From NCBI RefSeq assembly GCF_905171765.1, contig NC_053392.1, positions 39,817,114 to 39,881,113 of the forward strand: a stretch of 64,000 bases of DNA, written 5' to 3'. The DNA is from Bufo bufo (taxonomy: Eukaryota > Chordata > Amphibia > Anura > Bufonidae). Position numbers and translations under genes: made by a program. Positions 34,770 to 45,589 of this stretch are shown piece by piece; the stretch's first letter is position 1; each line of letters starts with the position of its first letter. The notes below the pieces were generated by a model that saw only the letters and a list, made by a program, of their open reading frames with translations, had not been told where the DNA came from and did no database searches.

Positions 34770-35015
34770 ATTACTGAGCTACCTGTGTCCTCTGGTGGTC
34801 GATCCAAACAAAAGGGACCACCAGAGGACCAGGTAGCAGGTATATTAGACACTGTTATCAAAACAGCGTCTAATATACCTGTTAGGGGTTAAAAAAATCG
34901 CATCTCCAGCCTGCCAGCGAACGATCGCCGCTGGCAGGCTGGAGATCCACTCGCTTACCTTCCGATCCTGTGAACGCGCGCGCCTGTGTGCGCGCGTTCA
35001 TACAGGAAATCTCGG
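34770..35015. repeat. Four consecutive perfect hairpins
   Basis: Stems in order: CCTCTGGTGGTC / GACCACCAGAGG; GTATATTAGAC / GTCTAATATAC; ATCTCCAGCCTGCCAGC / GCTGGCAGGCTGGAGAT; TGAACGCGCGC / GCGCGCGTTCA. They lie just inside the right end of the TTAA element. Confidence 0.85.
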
Positions 35016-35270
35016 CTCACGCGAGATGACGCCAATCGGCGTTAGTGTGACCTGGGAGCGCCGCCGCGATGACGCCTTTCGGCGTTAGCGTGGCGGGAAG
35101 TGGTTAAAGTGTCCCTTTTACACACATATGTGGGACGCTGCACTCAGAAATAAGACTAGAAGCTCCTATTCGTCATCCTTTTTTTTTTGTTCCTTGATTT
35201 GATTACTGTTTGGGAACGTGTTTTATTCCTCCTTCAAGCAGACAGTTCCCAGCTCGTCTATCGCCTAAGA

Positions 35271-35427
35271 CTGTGATGGCTAACCTCTGGCACTCCAGCT
35301 GTGGCGAAATTACGACTCCCTGCATGCTCCATTCATTTCCATGTAGTTCTGAGAACAGCCAAGCAAGTGTGCTTCTTGGGAGTTGTGGTTTTACCATAGC
35401 TGGAGTGCCAGAGGCTAGCCATCACAG
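35271..35427. mobile_element. 157-bp hAT-type foldback MITE
   Basis: CTGTGATGGCTA at the left and TAGCCATCACAG at the right are inverted ends. Arms continue through CTGGCACTCCAGCTGTGG. It is flanked by a perfect 8-bp duplication GCCTAAGA (35263-35270 and 35428-35435). Confidence 0.93.
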
Positions 35428-35435
35428 GCCTAAGA

Positions 35436-36879
35436 GATTATATCTTGTCTCACATCATTGCAGGAGAGTTGAGGCAATGGTCTTTTAACACTTTGGAAGA
35501 TCCCGATGATGTAGATCTCAGATGGACAATGCAATGTATTCCCCCAATTGATGCTAATATATAGGCCTCCAATGGCATCCGCCACCCATCGGCTTGCAGT
35601 GTAGAAAAACATACCATGTGGTATACATTTTTTACTATGCTATTCCATATAGCAAAAATAAATAAATTGCACCCCTGATGTATACCGTCCCATCAGATGA
35701 TTAAAAGATCCTTCGTTGGGTGAATGGGAGCCTATAAGTATGTTTGGCGTATGCACCGGAAACTTTCCTGGTGGACAGGCTAGTGGGCACTGCTAAATGT
35801 AGTTTGAAAGCATCCTGTGCCATGTGCCACACTGCTCGTTTGACCTTTGAGCCATTTGCTGGGTCTTCTGACAGAAATCATTATATACTGCCAACTCTTC
35901 CCACGTCTTTTCAGGTTGTTTTGTCACCATGGACAAGATGTTGTCACCTTAGCCCCCATGTTTGGTTGCTGATTCATGCCAATGGACAACTTTGCAGGTT
36001 GGTGAAGCACAAAAAAACCCCCTCAAAATGAATTTATAATTTGAAAATACATGGTGGTAATTTAGCCTGCTGATATTACTAGGTGTCACTTCTCCAGAAT
36101 TTTCTCCAGGGGAGGCACAAATAACTAAAAGTAATTTCTAAAAATTAAATAGAACAAAACTGTTTACACATATTCTTTGGTATTCTTTTCCTACTGACCT
36201 AAAGACAGTTTCACAAGTGAGTGTCCAATTCCATACAAAATTCATAGCCTCTACTCTTTAATTGCAGCTGACAGAGGAACATAGCAGCGGCATAATGTAC
36301 AGTAAATTCCTCGGTAAATAGATTAGTGTTTGAAAAACTTCAGGCAGCACAAAACCGAATATTAAATTACCGAAACTCCAGCAGAACGATGACACAATCA
36401 CGTAAAGAAAAATCCCATTATAAGAATGCAGTGCAATGAAAATGACTTGTAATTAAAATGGAAAAGCCAACTTATCTTCAGACTGATCCCCCCGAGAGAA
36501 ACGGACCTCGAGGTTTAACAGACACACGGGGTGGCAATGCCCGGAGGTATTCTTAACAGGATTTTGTTCAAAGCCATTGAATCTAATAGCTCTAGTGGGA
36601 TTCCAGGGTATGGACATTTTGACCCTTATCATGGAGGTTCAGGGGCTGCTACCCCTATCCTTTAGAGTGGTCTCTTGAACAAACAAAGAAGTGCTGCAGC
36701 TTCAGGAGAGAGATTTCCTTCAAGGAAGAGTCACTGCCAAGACTTCGTGCATCTTTGCAAACAAATGGAAAAATTCACAAAATTTCGGCTAAACCAGTGT
36801 ACAAAAATAAAATTAAAAACAGAACATAATAATACTCACATAGCACTAAATATTAAGATTATATATAGACTAATACCTC
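35436..36879. other. Unassigned non-coding sequence
   Basis: No element ends or genes recognised. The small frames at 35744-36031 and 36675-36896 have no known motifs. Confidence 0.4.
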
Positions 36880-36990
36880 ATTTTGATATATTTTGATCAA
36901 CACATCTGTACCCACCTACCACGGCAAGGTGACCTCAGTCCAGGCAGGAGCCTACTCTATTTAATAATTTTCTAATGCCGTTGGGCATTT
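36880..36990 (+). repeat. Diverged relic of the 42.2-kb palindrome family
   Basis: ATTTTGATCAACACATCTG, then CCCACCTACCA, AAGGTG, CTCAGT, CAGGC and ATGCCGTT follow the same order as in the arms at 42162-42380. Confidence 0.55.
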
Positions 36991-37747
36991 AGTGAAAAGT
37001 GTTGAGCAACTTTTTCATAATGTGTCAGGTACTTTCAGACATCATATGGAAAATGAAGTATAAGATTATTTTTTTAATTATACTATACAAAAAAATTATT
37101 TGTGTACACATGAAAACCTCTGACAGCAAAGAGGTTAATGTGTCAACATTCAGAGAATAACTAACAATACCCAGATACAGTTGACATTTTTAGACATTCT
37201 GCCCCTAAATGTCACATTCTCATACTGTAGAAAAACAATCCATCAGACCTTCTAGTGAAGTAGTGAACTTCAGCTGCCAATTAGCACGTGAAGGATCCCT
37301 CACATCGCAACAATATCAGCCATGGCGGCTCAGTGTCGCCCGTCACTGTGATAAATAGATTATTTCATCTGTCAAGTACAAACTGAAAATCAATACATGT
37401 CAGAGAGACTCAATTCATCAGGGGGAATTCAGAGATCTTCTAAAACAGATTTGAAACCTGTTAGGTTTGATGGAATCTCTTAATAGGCTTGTCTTCCAAG
37501 AAAAAACACTCTCATAAGCATTATAAGGTCATATTCAGGTAACAGAGTGGATCTCTCAATTAGAACCCCCTATTAGCTAGAACAAAAATACTCCACAAAC
37601 TGCACTCTATACAAACAGCCCAGTGTAATGAAACTGCTAAAACAAGAACAGCTGACCACCATGGGAGCATTCTACAGAACCCTTAATTTTAGGATTCATC
37701 TGAAAAAATATAACTACTAAACAGGGATCTGGACAAGATAGATAATA
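36991..37747. other. Unassigned non-coding sequence
   Basis: Nothing recognised. Confidence 0.4.
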
Positions 37748-37749
37748 TA

Positions 37750-39344
37750 CAGGTCCTTCTCAAAAAATTAGCATATTGTGATAAAGTTCATTATTTTCTG
37801 TACTGATAAACATTAGAATTTCATATATTTTAGATTCATTACACACAACTGAAGTAGTTCAAGCCTTTTCTTGTTTTAATATTGATGATTTTGGCATACA
37901 GCTCATGAAAACCCCAAATTCCTATCTAAAAAAATTAGCATATTTCATCCGACCAATAAAAGAAAAGTGTTTTTAATACAAAAAAAAAGTCAACCTTCAA
38001 ATAATTAAGTTCAGTTATGCACTCAATACTTGGTCGGGAATCCTTTTGCAGAAATGACTGCTTCAATGCGGCGTGGCATGGAGGCAATCAGCCTGTGGCA
38101 CTGCTGAGGTGTTATGGAGGCCCAGGATGCTTCGATAGCGGCCTTAAGCTCATCCAGAGTGTTGGGTCTTGCGTCTCTCAACTTTCTCTTCCCAATATCC
38201 CACAGATTTTCTATGGGGTTCAGGTCAGGAGAGTTGGCAGGCCAATTGAGCACAGTAATACCATGGTCAGTAAACCATTTACCAGTGGTTTTGGCACTGT
38301 GAGCAGGTGCCAGGTCGTGCTGAAAAATGAAATCTTCATCTCCATAAAGCTTTTCAGCAGATGGAAGCATGAAGTGCTCCAAAATCTCCTGATAGCTAGT
38401 TGCATTGACCCTGCCCTTGATAAAACACAGTGGACCAACACCAGCAGCTGACATGGCACCCCAGACCATCACTGACTGTGGGTACTTGACACTGGACTTC
38501 AGGCATTTTGGCATTTCCCTCTCCCCAGTCTTCCTCCAGACTCTGGCACCTTGATTTCCGAATGACATGCAAAATTTGCTTTCATCCGAAAAAAGTACTT
38601 TGGACCACTGAGCAACAGTCCAGTGCTGCTTCTCTGTAGCCCAGGTCAGACGCTTCTGCCGCTGTTTCTGGTTCAAAAGTGGCTTGACCTGGGGAATGCG
38701 GCACCTGTAGCCCATTTCCTGCACACGCCTGTACACGGTGGCTCTGGATGTTTCTACTCCAGACTCAGTCCACTGCTTCCGCAGGTCCCCCAAGGTCTGG
38801 AATCGGTCCTTCTCCACAATCTTCCTTAGGGTCCGGTCACCTCTTCTCGTTGTGCAGCGTTTTCTGCCACACTTTTTCCTTCCCACTGAGGTGCCTTGAT
38901 ACAGCACTCTGGGAACAGCCTATTCGTTCAGAAATTTCTTTCTGTGTCTTACCCTCTTGCTTGAGGGTGTCAATGATGGCCTTCTGGACAGCAGTCAGGT
39001 CGGCAGTCTTACCCATGATTGCGGTTTTGAGTAATGAACCAGGCTGGGAGTTTTTAAAAGCCTCAGGAATCTTTTGCAGGTGTTTAGAGTTAATTAGTTG
39101 ATTCAGATGATTAGGTTAATAGCTCGTTTAGAGAACCTTTTCATGATATGCTAATTTTTTGAGATAGGAATTTTGGGTTTTCATGAGCTGTATGCCAAAA
39201 TCATCAATATTAAAACAAGAAAAGGCTTGAACTACTTCAGTTGTGTGTAATGAATCTAAAATATATGAAAGTCTAATGTTTATCAGTACATTACAGAAAA
39301 TAATAAACTTTATCACAATATGCTAATTTTTTGAGAAGGACCTG
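37750..39344 (-). mobile_element. Tc1-like DNA transposon, nearly intact
   Basis: Ends CAGGTCCTTCTCAAAAAATT and its inverse, flanked by TA (37748-37749 and 39345-39346). Terminal inverted repeats are about 200 bp. Each has an outer and an inner copy of an AAAAAATTAGCATAT-like motif, the IR/DR arrangement of Sleeping Beauty-type elements. The transposase on the minus strand has one frameshift. Confidence 0.95.
38023..39016 (-). pseudogene. Tc1-like transposase with a single frameshift
   Basis: DDE transposase acting at TA sites. ATG at 39016 starts MGKTADLTAVQKAIIDTLKQ with a helix-turn-helix (KTQKEISERIGCSQSAV). That frame closes at about 38845, while the main frame (from 38907, 294 codons) starts just before GRKKCGRKR and runs to the natural end GFPTKY. 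The two overlap, so one indel near 38880 would explain the break. Catalytic residues are present: LFSDESKF, FQHDLAPAH and [11 protein letters not shown], in DD34E order. The rest of the protein looks complete. Confidence 0.93.
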
Positions 39345-39396
39345 TATATATGTAACCGCACTTGCTCTTTAAATAAATATCTGGGATTGAATCCAT

Positions 39397-40795
39397 CTAC
39401 TATAATACTGCTCCTATGTACAAGAGAATTATTACAATAATACTGCCTCCTATGTGCAAGAATATAACTACTATAATACTGCTCCTATATACAAGAATAT
39501 AACTACTATAATACTGCCTCCTATGTACAAGAATATAACTACTACAATACTGCTCCTATGTACAAGAATATAACTACTATAATACTGCTCCTATGTACAA
39601 GAATATAATTACTATAATACTGCTCCTATGTACAAGAATATAACTACTTTAATACTACCTCCTATGTACAAGAATATAACTACTATAATACTGCTCCTAT
39701 GTGGAAGAATATAACTACTATAATACTGCTCCTATGTGCAAGAATATAACTACTATAATACTGTTCCTATGTGCAAGAATATAACTACTATAATACTGCT
39801 CCTATGTACAAGAATATAACTACTATAATACTGCCTCCTATATGCAAGAATATAACTACTATAATACTGCCTCCTATGTACAAGAATATAACTACTATAA
39901 TACTACCTCCTATGTGCAAGAATATAACTACTATAATACTGCTCCTATGTGCAAGAATATAACTACTATAATACTGCTCCTATGTACAAGAATATAACTA
40001 CTATAATACTGCCCCCTATGTACAAGAATATAACTACTATAATACTACTCCTATGTACAAGAATATAACTACTATAATACTGCCTCCTGTGTGCAAGAAT
40101 ATAACTACTATAATACTGCCTCCTATGTACAAGAACATAACTACTATAATACTGCTCCTATGTACAAGAACATAACTACTATAATACTGCCTCCTATGTA
40201 CAAGAATATAACTACTATAATACTGCCTCCTATGTACAAGAATATAACTACTATAATACTGCCTCCTATGTACAAGAATATAACTACTATAATACTGCCC
40301 CCTATGTACAAGAATATAACTACTATAATACTTCCTCCTATGTGCAAGAATATAACTACTATAATACTGCCTCCTATGTACAAGAATATAACTACTATAA
40401 TACTGCCCCCTATGTACAAGAATATAACTACTATAATAATGCCCCCTATGTACAAGAATATAACTACTATAATACTGCCCCTATGTACAAGAATATAACT
40501 ACTATAATACTTCCTCCTATGTGCAAGAATATAACTACTATAATACTGCCTCCTATGTACAAGAATATAACTACTATAATACTGCCTTCTATGTACAAGA
40601 ATATAACTACTATAATACTGCTCCTATGTAGAAGAATATAACACTATAATACTGCTCCTATGTAGAAGAATATAACACTATAATACTGCTCCTATGTACA
40701 AGAATATAACTAGTATAACACTGCCCCCTATGTACTGCTCCTATGTACAAGACTATACTAGCATGCTGCCCCCTATGTACAAGAACATACTGTCT
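39397..40795. repeat. Minisatellite, ~36-bp unit, about 38 copies
   Basis: Tandem units of 35 or 36 bp built from ACTATAATACTGC, (C)TCCTATGT and ACAAGAATATA. The length variation comes from CTGCTCC versus CTGCCTCC. Homogeneous in the centre, more diverged at both edges. The same unit, inverted, flanks the CR1 fragment at 59.0-61.5 kb. Long open frames here (for example 40091-40498) simply read the 36-bp units as a 12-residue repeat. Confidence 0.95.
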
Positions 40796-41516
40796 GTAAT
40801 GCACCGAGCTGGTTTGCGAGGATCTCAACTGCGGAAGCGTTTTGCATTAACCAGTACACGAGACCCAGAATGAGAGTGATGGTATTAGATCAGGTTCAGT
40901 GGTGGATTCCCAGGCGGCTCTCTCAATCTATTATACGGAGAGTTAGGGATCCTAACATCATACACCTGTTCCCTACTCTGAATCTATTATTAACAGCGAT
41001 ATGCTATACTTTCTACAGGTGGATGCAGTAATTCATTTGGTGTAGACAGACAGTTATACAGTCCTTAAATCTTGTTTTGCATGACACACACCTGACCAGC
41101 AATAATTTAAGCAGAAACAGGATGCATTGGTTATTATTGCACATTCAAAAGGTAATGACAGTCCAGATTTCATTCAGTCACTGAAATGACTGATACTTGC
41201 GATTAGGTGGGTTGTTGAGAAATGTCCCGGATTGCCAGCGAGGTTAGTGGTGTCAGCAATACGGTTTCCAGGAGTTTGTGGTTTTGATCCAATGCCTATG
41301 GAAGAAAGGCTTCCGTAGGAGCATACACGGCGTACACTCCAAATTAGTGGAACGCCGTGCATAGCTCCCTCGGCGCTTATATCGGGTTGCTCTGCTTTGT
41401 GGGAGGAGCCCCTGACGTCATCGCGCACGTTGCGTTCCAGCCTGGAACGCAAACGCCGCTGTGTGATGTTCGGAGCTGGCGCTGCGTTCCAGATGGAACG
41501 CAACCAGCCGATCCCT
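40796..41516. other. Unassigned non-coding sequence
   Basis: A G+C-rich part at 41350-41510 contains inverted pieces (TGCGTTCCAGCCTGGAACGCA). No gene recognised. Confidence 0.4.
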
Positions 41517-41521
41517 TACAC

Positions 41522-42037
41522 TGTCATGCCCTGCTCTGACTATGTGCGGAGGTCGGCCAGAATAGCAGCACGTGTTTAGTTTAGTTTTGGAGTCGTGCTG
41601 GACCCGCCTCCCATCAGGTGCACTGGGTGGGGTCATTGGTTTAAATATCACTCTAGTCCAGTGTTCTGGAGCGGGTTTTAGAAATCAGTCTGGCCTTGGA
41701 AGCAAGGAAGGAAAGTTGTCTGTTCCAGCTCAGAAAAGATAAGTGTGGTTTCAGTTTTTGTTGATTGCTGTCTAGGTTGTGTTTGTGTCATCTTTCCCAT
41801 CCAAGTTCCGTGCGAGCAGGCTGCTCCTTTTCCCCTTTTCACCATCTCAGGGAATCTAGGGTGTTTTAGCCCAGGCACGAGGACACATCATTCCTACCTT
41901 CTAGGTCTGAATGTGGGCTGAGCAGTGCAGGGAAAGAGGTCAGGGTTTAGCTAGGAGGTGACCCTTTCCCTGCTTCTCGCCTAAAGCCTGGTTGTTGGTT
42001 TATCTGTGTGTCTGAGTTCCCCGTCCGCCGTGACACA
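41522..42037 (+). mobile_element. Solo LTR, 516 bp
   Basis: Starts TGTCATGCCC and ends CGTGACACA with flanking TACAC at 41517-41521 and 42038-42042 (5-bp duplication). A TATA-like TTTAAATA lies at about 41640, favouring plus orientation. No internal region. The exact right boundary is ambiguous by two bases because CA recurs. Confidence 0.7.
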
Positions 42038-42161
42038 TACACAGCTTCTTTGGAAAAATGCTACTGCGGGTTAGCCAGAAGTTAGAAGTGGATCCAGCAC
42101 GAAGGAGTAGTATATGTTCTTACTTTTTACTTCACATTTTGAATCTTCTTTAACTTTTGCA

Positions 42162-42800
42162 GAAAATAATGCACCATAATAATAGATGCAAACATAACAT
42201 ATGGACTAAGCCCTCACTATATTGATCAAATCTGAGACACTTGGTCAATACATTTTGATCAAAACACATCTAAGCCCACCTACCAAGCGTCAAGGTGGTC
42301 TCAGTTCAGGCGGGTCCTACGCTAAATCTGCCTATGCCGTTATGCATTTATGTTCAGGAGCGCAGACCCCGCACATAAAGTGTGTTTTTTTTCCGTGACT
42401 TTTCTTGAAGGAGTGGCACCTTCATTTGTGAATACGCTCCTATTTTGGGAGTAGTATTCCTGTGCACTTTTGCCCCATCTATCTAATAGGCGACCTTGAT
42501 CAAGGTGGTACATATAGGTGTGTGTGTTCCTCCTCCCACCGGTTGCTGTTGCACATGGAGGTAACTAGGAGCAACACACTATATGTGCGGGGTCTGCACT
42601 CCTGAACATAAATGCATAACGGCATAGGCAGGTTTAGCGTAGGACCCGCCTGAACGGAGACCACCTTGTTGCTTGGTAGGTGGGCTTACATGTGTTTTGA
42701 TCAAAATGTATTGACCAAGTGTCTCAGATTTTATCAATATAGTGAGGGCTTAGTCCATATGTTATGCTTGCATCTATTATTATGGTGCATTATTTTCTGT
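42162..42800. repeat. Palindrome with ~215-bp arms and ~200-bp spacer
   Basis: Left arm about 42162-42380 and right arm about 42582-42800 are close reverse complements (for example ATAACATATGGACTAAGCCC, GGTCAATACATTTTGATCAA, GGCGGGTCCTACGCTAAA and their inverses). The spacer is unrelated. Possibly a PLE-like or foldback insertion. Confidence 0.85.
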
Positions 42801-43563
42801 GATTGTATAAATGTAGCCATGTACATCCGCAACATTCATTATCATATCGTGCAGGATGTTTTATATCATTTTTTTTCTGTGATTTGTTCTTCTTCAACTT
42901 TTGGCTCAAAAACTGTGGTGTTGTTTAAAAAGCACTAAGTGTGAAGCCGCCCTACTACTGCCCCTACCAGCTAACACAGGGAACGCGCTGTATTCTGAGC
43001 GCTGTTCTAGAATTTGACTGCTGTGAATTCCTCTCCATGCAGGGATTTCAGCCGCTCCTTATCCCTCAGCTTTCCTCTCCCGTTTCGATGCGTTTTCTGA
43101 TAACATGGTGCGCACACGAAATGTGATGGTTTTAGAAAGCTGCCCACGGGGGATTTTTCAGCTTTCCCATCACTGCAGGCTTTTCTTGTGTTGGTTACGG
43201 GTCACTTATTGAAGCAGCCACGTTGTCCTCACCGGTGAACCGCAGCTGCTTGGAAGCTGTGCCGCTCTTTACGTCGCTGTTAGAAGACAACTACATTTGC
43301 TCAGTCTTAAAAAATTCATGGCGGTTTTTGGAGAGAAGCCCGGCTGTGCTGTCAGTCATAATTTGGCTGCAACGTGTAACAGGAGAATCTTTGAAGGGGA
43401 AAGTGTGCGCACGGTTTTTCATCCACTACATCGGCAGGGACTGGGGCAGGTCCTGGGAGATATGGATGACAGATACAACTGTAGCATCCAGTAGGGATGG
43501 GTGGACTATGGTGCCCCATGTATGCAGCAGTATCTTATGGGATGAAATCAGATACGTTCTATA
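42801..43563. other. Unassigned non-coding sequence
   Basis: Open frame 43223-43576 has no recognisable motif and runs into the Tc1 terminal repeat. Confidence 0.4.
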
Positions 43564-43565
43564 TA

Positions 43566-45189
43566 CAGTCATGTGAAAAAATTAGGACACCCTTTGAAAG
43601 CATGTGGTTTTTTGTAACATTTTTAATAAATGGTTATTTCATCTCCGTTTCAACAATACAGAGAGATTAAAGTAATCCGACTAAACAAAGAAAACTGAAG
43701 AAAAGTCTTTTCAAGATCTTCTGTAAATGTCATTCTACAAAAATGCCGCCTATTCTAACTGAGGAAAAAGATAGGACACCCTTGCCCCTAATAGCGAGTG
43801 TTACCTCCTTTGGCTGAAATAACTGCAGTGAGACGGTTCTTGTAGCCATCTACCAGTCTTCGACATCGGTCTGAGGAAATTTTACCCCACTCCTCAATGC
43901 AGAACTTTTTCAGCTGTGAGATGTTTGAGGGGTTTCTTGCACGTACAGCCCTTTTCAAGTCACCCCACAGCATCTCAATGGGATTCAAATCTGGACTTTG
44001 ACTTGGCCATTCCAGGACTCTCCATTTCTTCTTTTTCAGCCAATCTTTGGTTGATTTACTAGTATGTTTTGGGTCATTGTCATGTTGCATGGTCCAGTTC
44101 CGCTTCAGCTTTAATTTTCTAACTGATGGTCTCACATGTTCTTCAAGCACCTTCTGATACACAGTAGAATTTATCGTGGATTCTATGATGGTGAGCTGAC
44201 CAGGTCCTGCTGCAGCAAAGCAGCCCCAAACCATGACACTTCCACCTCCATGCTTCACAGTTGGTATGAGGTTCTTTTCTTGGAATGCTGTGTTTGGTTT
44301 ACGCCAAACATGTCCTCTGCTGTTGTGTCCAAATAATTCAATTTTGGACTCATCTGTCCAAAGAACATTATTCCAGAAGTCCTGGTCTTTGTCAACTTTA
44401 TCGCTGGCAAATGTCAGTCTGGCCTCGATGTTTCTCTTGGAAAGCAAAGGTTTCCTCCTTGCACACCTCCCATGCAAGTTAAACTTGTACAGTCTCTTTA
44501 TGATTGTAGAGGCATGTACTTCTACATCAACAGTAGCCAGAGCCTGCTGTAGTTCTCGAGATGACACTTTAGGGTTTTTGGATACCTCTTTTAGCATCTT
44601 GCGGTCTGCTCTTGGGGTGAACTTGCTGGGGCGACCAGTCCTGGGCATGTTGGCAGTTGTTTTGAAAGCCCTCCACTTGTAGACTATCTTCCGGACAGTG
44701 GAATGGCTGATTTCAAAATCTTTTGAGATCTTTTTAAATCCCTTCCCAGACTCATAGGCTGCTACAATCTTTTTTCTGAAGTCCTCTGACAGCTCTTTTG
44801 CTCTCACCATGGTGCTCACTCTCACTTCAACAGTCAGGAGCACACCAAACTAAATGTCTGAGGTTTAAATAGGGCAAGCCTCATTCAACATGCAGAGTAA
44901 CGATCTACTAATTATGTGCACCTGGTGTGATATACCTGTGTGAGATCTGAGCCAATTTAAGAGGGAATACATGTGAGGGTGTCCTATCTTTTTCCTCAGT
45001 TAGAATAGGCATTTTTGTAGAATGACATTTACAGAAGATCTTGAAAAGACTTTTCTTCAGTTTTCTTTGTTTAGTTGGATTACTTTAATCTCTCTGTATT
45101 GTTGAAACGGAGATGAAATAACCATTTATTAAAAATGTTACAAAAAACCACATGCTTTCAAAGGGTGTCCTAATTTTTTCACATGACTG
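43566..45189 (-). mobile_element. Tc1/Sleeping Beauty-like transposon, apparently intact
   Basis: TA duplication at 43564-43565 and 45190-45191. Terminal inverted repeats 43566-43781 and 44977-45189 differ, by eye, by one substitution and one 3-base indel. Each has an outer and inner copy of TAGGACACCCTT-like motifs (IR/DR). A full-length uninterrupted transposase frame lies on the minus strand. This is the only element in the window that looks autonomous. Confidence 0.96.
43788..44810 (-). CDS. Tc1/Sleeping Beauty-like DD34E transposase, intact
   Basis: Excises and inserts the element at TA dinucleotides. It acts in the nucleus as a multimer. The second ATG (44810, MVRAKELSED) is chosen because it gives 340 residues and matches family N-termini. 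An upstream in-frame ATG at 44843 adds 11 unlikely residues. Residues 1-110 form the paired DNA-binding region with a GRPS hinge at 59-62 and a basic stretch around 114-123. The catalytic residues are D153 (LWTDESK), D244 (MQHDNDPKH) and E279 (SPDLNPIEM), the same positions and DD34E spacing as known for Sleeping Beauty transposase. The frame ends normally at GGNTRY. No stop or frameshift is visible. Confidence 0.95.
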   Translation of the reverse strand: MVRAKELSEDFRKKIVAAYESGKGFKKISKDFEISHSTVRKIVYKWRAFKTTANMPRTGRPSKFTPRADRKMLKEVSKNPKVSSRELQQALATVDVEVHASTIIKRLYKFNLHGRCARRKPLLSKRNIEARLTFASDKVDKDQDFWNNVLWTDESKIELFGHNSRGHVWRKPNTAFQEKNLIPTVKHGGGSVMVWGCFAAAGPGQLTIIESTINSTVYQKVLEEHVRPSVRKLKLKRNWTMQHDNDPKHTSKSTKDWLKKKKWRVLEWPSQSPDLNPIEMLWGDLKRAVRARNPSNISQLKKFCIEEWGKISSDRCRRLVDGYKNRLTAVISAKGGNTRY

Positions 45190-45191
45190 TA

Positions 45192-45587
45192 CATTGTATC
45201 TGGTCGGATCATAAATTACTCTCCATACCCCCATACTCTATACTGAGACGATGAATCTATCTAAGCCACTCATGCATGATGCTCTTGTCTGACTACGAGT
45301 GTACCGTACCGTACCTTGCCTACCAATTCTGCTCCTTGGCGCCTGCCCCGACCTTGGAATTTCTATCTAGAATATACATGTACTCAGCCTATCTGATTGC
45401 TTCTGAAATACGCCTAATATAGGTGTATTATAGGTTAATGAATAATCCCCTTGGTCTGTATATATCTTCAACATGCTGCAGCTTCCGCCCCCCCCCCCCC
45501 CCCCCAAAGTCTGTATATCAAGGCTTCGACGGCAGGAGTAGAAGGTATCATCTATAAAAGTAGCTCTTGCCATAAACAGGTAATATA
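45192..45587. repeat. Dispersed LTR-associated repeat, with a C18 run
   Basis: TAGAATATACATGTACTCAG at about 45368-45387 is a paralogue of the sequence into which the LTR element at 47784 inserted. A run of about 18 C lies at 45488-45505. Confidence 0.5.
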
Positions 45588-45589
45588 TA

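Larger units (their letters stand above)
31042..35107. mobile_element. 4.07-kb TTAA-flanked non-autonomous element
   Basis: TTAA at 31042-31045 and 35104-35107 with inverted CCACTTAAGG and CTTCCCGCCACGC-type ends (TTAACCACTT ... AAGTGGTTAA). Four zones follow one another: a left AT-rich end, alternating inverted modules (about 31490-33800), a ~170-bp satellite (33928-34725) and a run of hairpins (34770-35010). The open frames in it are mirror images of the inverted modules and are not genes. The terminal style fits piggyBac-like TTAA elements, but no transposase is present. Confidence 0.8.

Noticed and set aside
40091..40641. Long open frames with a 12-residue periodic repeat, superficially a repeat protein
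   Set aside because: They only read the 36-bp minisatellite and appear on both strands. No start context or flanking exon.
39397..40795. Regular repeats considered as a CRISPR array
   Set aside because: Units are head-to-tail with no unique spacers, and the genome is eukaryotic.
45488..45505. C18 run, and a similar C run at 63102-63120, considered as a structural motif
   Set aside because: Homopolymers of this kind are common in such genomes and error-prone in assemblies. No second half of a G4 or hairpin structure was seen.
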